Below are positions 54,463-61,424 of a DNA stretch of 64,000 nt, piece after piece; within the stretch, counting starts at the first letter, position 1; each line of letters starts with the position of its first letter. The notes beneath the pieces are model-generated. The model was given only the letters and a program-made list of their open reading frames with translations. It was not told where the DNA came from and did no database searches. The stretch comes from JACVRN01 sp036389255 (GTDB lineage: Bacteria; Acidobacteriota; Blastocatellia; Pyrinomonadales; Pyrinomonadaceae). The position numbers and the translations under genes were made by a program. The DNA lies in NCBI GenBank assembly GCA_036389255.1, contig DASVQI010000021.1, positions 1 through 64,000 on the forward strand. Reading direction: 5' to 3'.

Positions 54463-54535
54463 ATGGCTTGAGCCTCCAGTGAGTCCGGTTGCCCTTTAGA
54501 CGCCCCGCGCCCGGAATTGTTCCATCCTTCAAAAA

Positions 54536-54552
54536 TTGGCTATATTGAGCAG
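54536..54552 (+). promoter_or_regulatory. Promoter-like 17-nt sequence, copy 2
   Basis: Identical to the 17-mer at 31174-31190 (TTGGCTATATTGAGCAG), with -10 box TATATT. It is followed at once by the GGGGAGAG ribosome site. Confidence 0.5.
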
Positions 54553-54566
54553 GGGAGAGAAAGCTC

Positions 54567-55079
54567 ATGTACCGTAGCTTCAGACTCATCATATCACTGG
54601 CCGTCATCATAGGCTGCGCCGCGCCCCTGCCGTCTCAGGAGCGTGATTCCGGCAGAGGCTCTCTGGCGGAGTTGAGGGACAAGCAGAGGGTCTGGGTGAT
54701 TGTGCGGCGAGGCGCGGTGCTGGATGCGAGCGGCGTGGATGCTTCCGTCATCTCAGAGGTCTACAGGGAAGGGAGCCACCGCCCGGCCTTTCCGCGCACG
54801 TTCAACCTGATTGCCAGAAAGCTCAACAAGTACATTAAAGAGCACAAGAGCATCTCAGCCGCGCGCAGTCTCTCGGATGCGGACTTCATACTCTTCTTCA
54901 ACGTGCTGGAGATTCGCAGGCCGCTCGGCACGCCTTACGCTTACGGCGAATTGTTCGTCATCCTCAACACTCAGCCCTCGCCGCGCATCCTCTGGAAGAC
55001 ACGTAATAGCGGCAAGTTCGTGGACGACGCCGTCGCGGATTTCATCTCGGAGCTAAAGGCCGTGCGCGGCGAGAACTAG
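54567..55079 (+). CDS. Exported protein of unknown function
   Basis: A 170-residue protein with an N-terminal hydrophobic export segment (LIISLAVIIGCAAPLPSQ), which could be a lipoprotein signal with Cys17. The remainder has strands and helices (VWVIVRRGAVLDASGV, ADFILFFNVLEI) but no known domain. GGGGAGAG lies before the ATG. Confidence 0.65.
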   Translation: MYRSFRLIISLAVIIGCAAPLPSQERDSGRGSLAELRDKQRVWVIVRRGAVLDASGVDASVISEVYREGSHRPAFPRTFNLIARKLNKYIKEHKSISAARSLSDADFILFFNVLEIRRPLGTPYAYGELFVILNTQPSPRILWKTRNSGKFVDDAVADFISELKAVRGEN

Positions 55080-55081
55080 AA

Positions 55082-55125
55082 AGAGCCGGTCGCGCCGACG
55101 AGGAATTTCCCGGCCCTTCTTTCAC
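55082..55125 (+). terminator. Terminator-like hairpin
   Basis: GAGCCGG pairs with CCGGCCC-type sequence across about 20 bases, followed by TTCTTTC. It directly follows the stop codon of the exported protein. Confidence 0.5.
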
Positions 55126-55140
55126 ACCTAAAAGCGAAAG

Positions 55141-55170
55141 GCGGCGAAGCCCCTGTTAGAGCCTCGCCGC
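55141..55170 (-). terminator. Terminator-like hairpin of the secreted protein gene
   Basis: GCGGCGAAGC pairs with GCCTCGCCGC (one mismatch) around ten bases. It lies about 50 bases after the stop of the minus-strand gene and before a modest T-run on that strand. Confidence 0.5.
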
Positions 55171-55217
55171 CCGTAGAAATTTGCGCTTCGTGAATTTCTG
55201 ACCGGAGACAAACGTGC

Positions 55218-55724
55218 TTAAGTTTTCTTGACGAACACGCGCTTCATCTGTTGAGTGCCCATGGCGGAGGCTATGTTCATCTCTACGGTCAGTGTCTTTC
55301 CGTCGGCCGAGAGCGTCCACTTGCGAGTCACATCAAGGGCCAGAGAGCCGTTCGGCGTCTCGAAAGTAACCTCTTCCTTGACATCCAAACCGTTGCCGTC
55401 GGCAGCCCATTTGGCTGTTCTTTTGCCCTTGCCTTCGGCCCCGCCCGGCCCCTTCTGCGTAAAGTCCGCAGGCTTGCCGTCCAGCACGTAAACGTCCGTA
55501 ACGTTCTGCTCGCCGGATTCCGTCGTCAGCTTGCTGTCTATGTTGACCTTGTCGCCGTCCTGCTTGACTACCATCACCTGATCTTTAATAGCCGGGGGGA
55601 GCCCCTCGCTTCTGCTCTTATCAAGCGTCCACGTGCCGCTAAAGTCCGCCTTGGCCGACGCCCCGACCAGACTCAACGCAAAGACCAGAGCCGCCACGCC
55701 CGCCATCACAAAGTTACGCTTCAT
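55218..55724 (-). CDS. Secreted beta-rich protein, unknown
   Basis: A 168-residue protein with a clear signal peptide (VMAGVAALVFALSLVGASAKA) and a beta-rich body beginning DFSGTWTLDKSRSEG. That opening is common in secreted proteins of acidobacteria with a lipocalin-like look. AGGAG supports ATG 55724 over the TTG two codons earlier. Function unknown. Confidence 0.75.
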   Translation of the reverse strand: MKRNFVMAGVAALVFALSLVGASAKADFSGTWTLDKSRSEGLPPAIKDQVMVVKQDGDKVNIDSKLTTESGEQNVTDVYVLDGKPADFTQKGPGGAEGKGKRTAKWAADGNGLDVKEEVTFETPNGSLALDVTRKWTLSADGKTLTVEMNIASAMGTQQMKRVFVKKT

Positions 55725-55808
55725 ATACAATCTCCTGAAAAATAGGATTTCATATCAAGGTGTGCCTCGATTAGAGAGCTACTACGGGAAGGACTGCGGG
55801 AAAGTTTC

Positions 55809-55877
55809 AAAGGCGATGCAGAAGAAATTGATTAACCGGCTCACTGTTTCATTGAAACAGTGAGCCGGTTAATCAAT
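55809..55877. repeat. Palindromic intergenic repeat, copy 4
   Basis: A perfect 51-nt palindrome at 55827-55877 with 25-bp arms, the same length as copy 3. The arms differ from copy 3 at three positions, each matched by the complementary change in the other arm. AAAGGCGATGCAGAAG (55809-55824) matches the outer arm of copies 2 and 3. Confidence 0.9.
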
Positions 55878-55888
55878 TAGTCAATCTT

Positions 55889-56965
55889 CTACGCTCTCTT
55901 GAGGTTGCGTACGGGCTGGGCCTTGGGGGCCGCGGCCTGTTTGTTCTGACTGCTTTCTGTGTCGGCCTGTGCCGCGCGCAGCTTTTCGGCGCGGGCGGTC
56001 ATGCGGCGGTCAAGGTCTGCTATCTGCTCTGCCGTCAGGTGATGAATGTTCGGCTGGTTGTGATAGACCTTTGCGCCCGTGACCAAGTCGGACTGCTTGA
56101 AGCCAAGCTTTTCGGCCTTGTCAATTAAGTCCTGCACTGTCATCTGCGGCGTGACGAGCGTCAACGGCTGCGGCTTCTCTTCAATCGTCTCGGGCACGAT
56201 GGGCATCTTGGCAGCCTCCATCTCAACGTCGTGGCCGTGCTCGCGCTTCATGTGGTCTAGGAAATCTTTGAAGGTAACGTTGCCCGTCATCTCGAAGCCT
56301 ACTTCGAAGGCGGGGCTATTCGATTTGACTACCTGAAAGACGCGCATTATCTCGCCGTCGCGCTCCTGCATGGAGACTTCGACCAGCACGTCCACGAAAT
56401 ACTCAAGGCCGGAGGTGGTGCTGAGAAGTACCATGCCGACTTCGTTGGCCTCGCGCTCTTCCTTGCCTTTGGCTGGAATCTGGTCGGTGATGACCACACT
56501 CTTTCCGCTCTCTATACAGAGGCGGCGCAGCACTCCCTGAAGAATCATCTGGTCTGCGGCCAACTCTTCCGCAGTTGGCTGAGCGAGCGGGTCGCCGGTG
56601 CGCTCACGTACTGCGGCAATCGTCTCGGCGTGCTTGGCCGAAAAGTATGCGGCCCATGAGTCCAGCGCAAAGCAGCCGTAGTTCTGCTCGCGGCCTTCGC
56701 CCGAAAGCGCCCAATCTATGAACTCCGGCAATTCGTCCGGGTGCTCTATCTCAAGGCCGTCGAAGTCGAGGCCGACGCCCTTCAGGAGACGAGTCTTGCG
56801 CTCCGTGTCGAAGACGCAGAGGCGGCCGAGCCCGGCGTCCGCCATGCTGCGCATGAAGCGGCTTTTGCCCGCGCCCGCCGCGCCGCGTACAGCCATCACA
56901 AGCCGTTGCTGGCGAGGACGACGACTGAGCGGGTTTACTTTAGGTCTGCTGGTTTTCTCCATCAT
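55889..56965 (-). CDS. Sak4-like RecA-fold ATPase
   Basis: A 358-residue ATPase resembling phage Sak4-type recombination proteins. The Walker A is GAAGAGKS (residues 28-35). YGCFALDSW is a likely Walker B region, and SVVITDQI follows. The C-terminal third is charged and helical, ending in a Gln/Ala/Lys-rich tail. Sak4 proteins are RecA-like annealing or strand-exchange helpers, usually in phages. No other phage gene is visible here, so this may be a domesticated gene or a phage remnant. Confidence 0.75.
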   Translation of the reverse strand: MMEKTSRPKVNPLSRRPRQQRLVMAVRGAAGAGKSRFMRSMADAGLGRLCVFDTERKTRLLKGVGLDFDGLEIEHPDELPEFIDWALSGEGREQNYGCFALDSWAAYFSAKHAETIAAVRERTGDPLAQPTAEELAADQMILQGVLRRLCIESGKSVVITDQIPAKGKEEREANEVGMVLLSTTSGLEYFVDVLVEVSMQERDGEIMRVFQVVKSNSPAFEVGFEMTGNVTFKDFLDHMKREHGHDVEMEAAKMPIVPETIEEKPQPLTLVTPQMTVQDLIDKAEKLGFKQSDLVTGAKVYHNQPNIHHLTAEQIADLDRRMTARAEKLRAAQADTESSQNKQAAAPKAQPVRNLKRA

Positions 56966-57082
56966 CTTTACCTCATCAGTGTAGTTCCGGCCCGGCCGGA
57001 CATTTACAAAATCAACGACTCATGCGAAAAGGGGGCGAGCCGCTCTCCTTCTTAAATCGCAGGCACTTTAACACACGAAACG

Positions 57083-57101
57083 CTGTTGTGCAACAGTTTT
57101 T
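57083..57101. promoter_or_regulatory. Near-perfect palindrome upstream of the homoserine dehydrogenase gene
   Basis: CTGTTG-TG-CAACAG followed by TTTTT. The two-base centre is too short for an RNA loop, so a DNA operator is more likely than a terminator. Confidence 0.4.
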
Positions 57102-57147
57102 CACAGATGAAACAAAGGGATTTCGGGTTTTGACGGGCTAAAGAGGG

Positions 57148-58161
57148 ATGAAAACGTACAATCTCTGCTTTCTGGGGTTCGGAGGCGTGGGGCGGGCGCT
57201 CGTGCGGCTGCTCGCGGAAAAGCGGGAAGAGATGCGCGACCGTTACGGGATAGAGTGGCGCATCACGGGCGCTGCTACGCGCCGTATGGGCTGGCTGGTC
57301 AATACAGGCGGCTTCGATGTAGAGACGCTGCTCGAAGGCAGACCCGTCCAGAATGTTTCGTCGCCGCCAGATGTAGATGAATGGCTTCAAGCGGCTCGCG
57401 CGGACGTTCTCTTCGAGACAACGTCGCTCAATCCGCACACTGGACAGCCCGGCATAGAGCACATACGCGCGGGACTTCTTCACGGCGCACACGTCGTCAC
57501 TGCCAACAAGGGGCCTGTGGTTCACGCCTTCGAAGAGCTGGAGGCTCTGGCATTGAAGCGGGGGCGGTGCTTTATGTTTGAAGCGACCGTGGCGGATTGC
57601 CTTCCGGTCTTCTCCATGTTTCGGGAGTGCCTGCCTGCGGCGCGCATACTAAGCTTTCGCGCCGTGCTCAATTCCACGAGCAGCATCATCATAGAAGAGA
57701 TGGAGCGCGGGGCTTCGTTTGAAGATGGCGTGCGGCGCGCACAAAGTTTGGGCGTCACCGAGACAGACCCGTCCTATGACGTGGACGGCTGGGATGCGGC
57801 GATAAAGGTCTGCGCTCTGGCGCGCGTGCTGATGCGCGCCCCCTTGAGGCTTGAAGAGATAGAGAGGGAAGGGATACGCAAGCTGGATTCAGGCGACTTG
57901 CAGGCGGCACGCCTAGCAGGCCATCCCGTCAAGCTAATCTCTCGCTGTGAGAGGTCGGGCGGTGGAGTCCGGGCAAGCGTGCGACCGGAACAGGTCTTAC
58001 CGAACGACCCGCTCATCATGACGGGCGGGACGTCGCTGATGGCTCACTTCGAGCTGGACGTTCTGCCGGGGCTGACCGTGGCGGCTCACAGCCCTAACCT
58101 TAAAAGCACCGCTTACGGCCTTCTGGCGGACTTCATAAACGCTGTGAGGGATGGAACGTAA
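57148..58161 (+). CDS. hom: Homoserine dehydrogenase
   Basis: A 337-residue NAD(P)-dependent enzyme that reduces aspartate semialdehyde to homoserine for Thr and Met synthesis. The nucleotide motif is GFGGVGRAL, the core VVTANKGPVVHAF, and VLNSTSSIIIEEM and ETDPSYDVDGWDAAIK are conserved. It is the short form lacking a C-terminal ACT domain, so it is probably not feedback-inhibited by threonine. No other Thr/Met gene is adjacent. Confidence 0.93.
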   Translation: MKTYNLCFLGFGGVGRALVRLLAEKREEMRDRYGIEWRITGAATRRMGWLVNTGGFDVETLLEGRPVQNVSSPPDVDEWLQAARADVLFETTSLNPHTGQPGIEHIRAGLLHGAHVVTANKGPVVHAFEELEALALKRGRCFMFEATVADCLPVFSMFRECLPAARILSFRAVLNSTSSIIIEEMERGASFEDGVRRAQSLGVTETDPSYDVDGWDAAIKVCALARVLMRAPLRLEEIEREGIRKLDSGDLQAARLAGHPVKLISRCERSGGGVRASVRPEQVLPNDPLIMTGGTSLMAHFELDVLPGLTVAAHSPNLKSTAYGLLADFINAVRDGT

Positions 58162-58178
58162 CAGAGGCTTTTCAATCG

Positions 58179-58622
58179 CTATAGCTCCTCAATCATCTGG
58201 CGTGCGCGGGCGACTATCTTTTTCTCGCTGGCGAAGGCGAGCATCTCTTCGGCCTTTCGGATTTCGAACCAGCGAGCCTCGTTGACTTCCTTGTCGTGCT
58301 CTGTCGTCCTGCCGGATTTGTAGCGCAGCAGGAAGAAATGCACGAACTTGTGAAAGCGCACGCGCTTCTCGCCCGAGCCGGAAAAGTACCAGTACTCGAC
58401 CGTGTCAATGGGCGCGACCATCTCCGTCTCAAGGCCCGTCTCTTCGCGCACTTCACGCAGGGCCGCCGCTTCGTCCGGCTCGTTCTTTCCGACAATGCCT
58501 TTGGGAAGCTGCCAGCGCGGCTTATCTCCTACGGAGATGAGAGCGACGTAAATCTTGCCCGCGCGCGTGCGAAAGGCCACGCCGCCGGCCGACACCTGTT
58601 CTTTTGTGGGAAAGCTCGTCAT
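58179..58622 (-). CDS. NUDIX hydrolase
   Basis: A 147-residue NUDIX-domain enzyme. The box is complete, with Gly, Glu and REVREETG. Typical substrates are nucleoside diphosphate derivatives. The start ATG 58622 overlaps the acyltransferase stop (ATGA), so the genes are coupled. The frame is open much further upstream, but only as a shadow. Confidence 0.9.
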   Translation of the reverse strand: MTSFPTKEQVSAGGVAFRTRAGKIYVALISVGDKPRWQLPKGIVGKNEPDEAAALREVREETGLETEMVAPIDTVEYWYFSGSGEKRVRFHKFVHFFLLRYKSGRTTEHDKEVNEARWFEIRKAEEMLAFASEKKIVARARQMIEEL

Positions 58623-60073
58623 TGCTCTTTGGCTTCGACGGCGGGGACGGCCTCTCCGCTCTCCGCAATCTGTTCCATCTCCGCGTGCAGCGATTTGCGC
58701 TCTATCAGCAGCCGCAGGTAAAGGCCGCGATGCCTGAGCAATATGAAGATGGCCTTGAACCAGCCGCGCATGTCGTAAAGCTCTTCCATGGAGCGCATGG
58801 CCGCGTAGCCCGCGATAATGGCTAGCGGCAAAGCAAGAAGCGCTATGCGCCAGCCCCACAGGTAATATGCCGCGCCCGCCGTCACCATCCACGTCAAAGG
58901 CATGGCTACAATCGCCACCAGAATTTTTACGGTCGAAGCCGAATCGTCCGCGCCGTGGCGAGTGTAGACGCGGGAGGCCGTGTCGCAGACCATGTAGGCC
59001 GGAAAGTGCAGCAGCGCGCCGACGAGAGCCAGTGGAAAAAGAAGCGCAAGAAGGATTGTGCGAAGCAGAAAGTGCTGAAAGACATACCAGCCAGAGTGGG
59101 CTGCTAGAGAAAGGTTTTCCGGCGTGATTCCTATACGGCTCAGCTCCTCTTCGTAGCTCAGTATGCGCGTCCTCAGCCGCTCTATGCGCGGGGCGAGCGT
59201 CGTCCCCTCTGTGCGTCTTCGCCACTTGGCCAGTTCCCGCAGGCGGTTGAAGGAGGTCGTCAGAGATTGACGAACATCAAGGCTCTCGTAGATGGATGAG
59301 AAAAGCTGCTCGGCCTTTGTCACCTCTGCCAGCGCTTCTCTGGATTCAACGTTGAGGGTGACTTCGCGCAGCGCCTCCTCTATGCGCTTTGATAACTCCT
59401 TGACGGCTGGGCGCGGCGGCTGGCCCGTCTCGTCGGGCGCGACTCCCTGCACCTCGAAGCTGTCGCCAAAACGCAGGAGCGCCTCGCTGCGAAAGGTCGT
59501 GGGCGAAGTGTAATAGAGGCCGACGGGCTGTATACGCAGAGTGGTTAGAGCGTCCCCGTCCTCCGCGCCTTTGGACGAAAGAGCGCCGAGAGCTATGCGA
59601 GCCGCGCCCGTCTTCAACGGCTGAAGCTCCGTCTTGCTGTGCGAGACGCCTTCGGGAAAGAGAGCTATGCAGCGCCCGCGTCTGAGCAGCTCGTGACAGG
59701 CTTCAAAGGTGCGAAGGTTCTGCGAGACATCTTCGCCCTTGTCTATGCGGCGGTAGACGGGAAGCGATTCCAGAGCGCGCATCAGGTAGCCCAGCACCGG
59801 CAGGCGAAAGAGCGTTGACTTTGCCAGAAAGGATACTCGTCTGGGCAGCGCGCAGAAGACCATGGCGGGGTCAATCAATCCGTTCGGATGATTTAGCACG
59901 AAGATGAGCGGCCCGGTCATGGGCACACGCTCGGCGTTCGAAGTCTCTATGCGGCGAAAGAAGAGGCGCAGGGCTATGCTGATGACGGCGTGTATGATGC
60001 GCCTGGCGGGCCGCCCCTTCTGGCGCGAAATCATCTCAGGCAAGCGCAGCACCCTGACATCTTCCGTCATCAT
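58619..60073 (-). CDS. PlsC-like lysophospholipid acyltransferase
   Basis: A 484-residue membrane protein. The N-terminal acyltransferase domain has the NHPNGLIDP catalytic motif, SFLAKSTLFRLP, and LFPEGVSHSKTELQPLKTGAARIAL. About three hydrophobic helices follow at 330-430. It should add an acyl chain to glycerol-3-phosphate or lysophosphatidate. It is the middle gene of a three-gene operon. Confidence 0.9.
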   Translation of the reverse strand: MMTEDVRVLRLPEMISRQKGRPARRIIHAVISIALRLFFRRIETSNAERVPMTGPLIFVLNHPNGLIDPAMVFCALPRRVSFLAKSTLFRLPVLGYLMRALESLPVYRRIDKGEDVSQNLRTFEACHELLRRGRCIALFPEGVSHSKTELQPLKTGAARIALGALSSKGAEDGDALTTLRIQPVGLYYTSPTTFRSEALLRFGDSFEVQGVAPDETGQPPRPAVKELSKRIEEALREVTLNVESREALAEVTKAEQLFSSIYESLDVRQSLTTSFNRLRELAKWRRRTEGTTLAPRIERLRTRILSYEEELSRIGITPENLSLAAHSGWYVFQHFLLRTILLALLFPLALVGALLHFPAYMVCDTASRVYTRHGADDSASTVKILVAIVAMPLTWMVTAGAAYYLWGWRIALLALPLAIIAGYAAMRSMEELYDMRGWFKAIFILLRHRGLYLRLLIERKSLHAEMEQIAESGEAVPAVEAKEQ

Positions 60074-60110
60074 GAAAGCTCCGAACGCGCTCGGTGGAAG
60101 AGAAATAAGG

Positions 60111-60596
60111 TTACCAGCGATGATAGGCCGGGTGGCCGGGCTTGACGGCTACGAACGTGCCGCGACACGTCGCGCAGACCTCCCCCTTTGCACTCAGCTC
60201 GGCTTCGACCACCGCGCGCCTCTCCGTAGATTCTACGACGCGCGCCTTAAGCTCTATCACGTCGTCCGTAGGCGTCGGGCGAAGCAGCTTTATGCTGTAG
60301 TCCGCCGTGACCGTGCAGGGCGGAGTGGAAAGGCCGTTGCGATTCATCAGGTGCCAAGCGGCTGCCCAGTTCGAGTGGCAATCCAGCAACGCGCCTATGA
60401 TGCCGCCGTTGAGCATGCCGGGAAAAGCCTCGTAAAAGCTTTCGGCCTTCCAGTGCGCCACGACCTCGTCGCCTTGCGCGAAGCTGCGTATATGAAGGCC
60501 GCGCTCGTTGGCCGGGCCGCAGCCGAAGCAGCTGTTGTGCGGCGCGTACTTTTCCTGAAGACTCTGTTCCGTCATCTGTTCGCTCATGCTCATCAA
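60111..60596 (-). CDS. PaaI-type hot-dog thioesterase
   Basis: A 161-residue single hot-dog domain. The N-terminus NSCFGCGPANERGLHIR and the segment GGIIGALLDCHSNWAAAW are typical of PaaI-like thioesterases that cleave acyl-CoA. Several ATGs near the start leave the exact start open by a few codons. The acyltransferase gene begins 37 bases later on the same strand, so acyl-CoA supply and use may be linked. Confidence 0.85.
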   Translation of the reverse strand: MMSMSEQMTEQSLQEKYAPHNSCFGCGPANERGLHIRSFAQGDEVVAHWKAESFYEAFPGMLNGGIIGALLDCHSNWAAAWHLMNRNGLSTPPCTVTADYSIKLLRPTPTDDVIELKARVVESTERRAVVEAELSAKGEVCATCRGTFVAVKPGHPAYHRW

Positions 60597-60661
60597 GTAT
60601 ACTCAGAAAAACCGTTAATAGACTAACTGTATACTGAGGACTGAAACAGAGGCATATCTTT

Positions 60662-61291
60662 ATGGCTAAACAGAGGAATCATCAGTATAAGAAGTTGCGG
60701 CGTGAGTTCTACACTCGGGCCGATACGTTGATGGTCGCGCGCGAGCTTCTAGGGAAGCGGCTCGTCGTGCCTTCCGTGCCGGACGGCGAGCGCGTGTCGG
60801 GCATCATTGTCGAGACGGAAGCCTACATGGGGCCGGAAGACAAGGGGGCGCATTCCTACAACAACCGCCGCACCGGACGCACAGAGGTCATGTTCAGCGC
60901 GGGCGGCGTGGCCTACGTCTACTTCATCTACGGCATGTATTACCAGTTCAACGTGGTGACGAGCCGCAGGGACGTGCCGCATGCGGTGCTCGTCAGGGCC
61001 GCAGAGCCGGAAGAGGGCGTGGAACTGATGCGCGAGAGAAGGGCTGGCCGGAAGGATACAGAGCTTGCGAGCGGGCCGGGAAAGCTGACCTTGGCATTCG
61101 GCATAGACCGCAGCTACAACGGCGAAGACCTGCGGGGCGAGCGCATCTGGATTGAGGATGCCGGGCGCGAAGTCGAGGATGATGAAATCGCTTCCGGCCC
61201 GCGCATCGGCATAGACTACGCGGAAGAATTTGTAGACAGCCCCTGGCGATTCTGGATTAAAGGGAATCCGCACGTGAGCCGCAAGCGCTGA
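60662..61291 (+). CDS. DNA-3-methyladenine glycosylase, AAG/MPG type
   Basis: A 209-residue base-excision enzyme. Marks are REFYTRADTLMVARELLGKRL, IVETEAYMGPEDKGAHSYNNRRTGRTEVMF (catalytic Glu, base-flipping Tyr), VYFIYGMYYQFNVV and GPGKLTLAFGI. It removes alkylated purines such as 3-methyladenine. No other repair gene is adjacent. Confidence 0.95.
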   Translation: MAKQRNHQYKKLRREFYTRADTLMVARELLGKRLVVPSVPDGERVSGIIVETEAYMGPEDKGAHSYNNRRTGRTEVMFSAGGVAYVYFIYGMYYQFNVVTSRRDVPHAVLVRAAEPEEGVELMRERRAGRKDTELASGPGKLTLAFGIDRSYNGEDLRGERIWIEDAGREVEDDEIASGPRIGIDYAEEFVDSPWRFWIKGNPHVSRKR

Positions 61292-61424
61292 GGCGCAAGA
61301 AAACTTGCGTGGGGCCGTTCACTTTATGGCATGATGGACGCACATCCGTATGTAGCGTGTTCAGGCCGTCTCTCTCTAGTGTGAAATTATATTCTCCCGA
61401 AACTATCAGGAGTTGAATCTCAGA

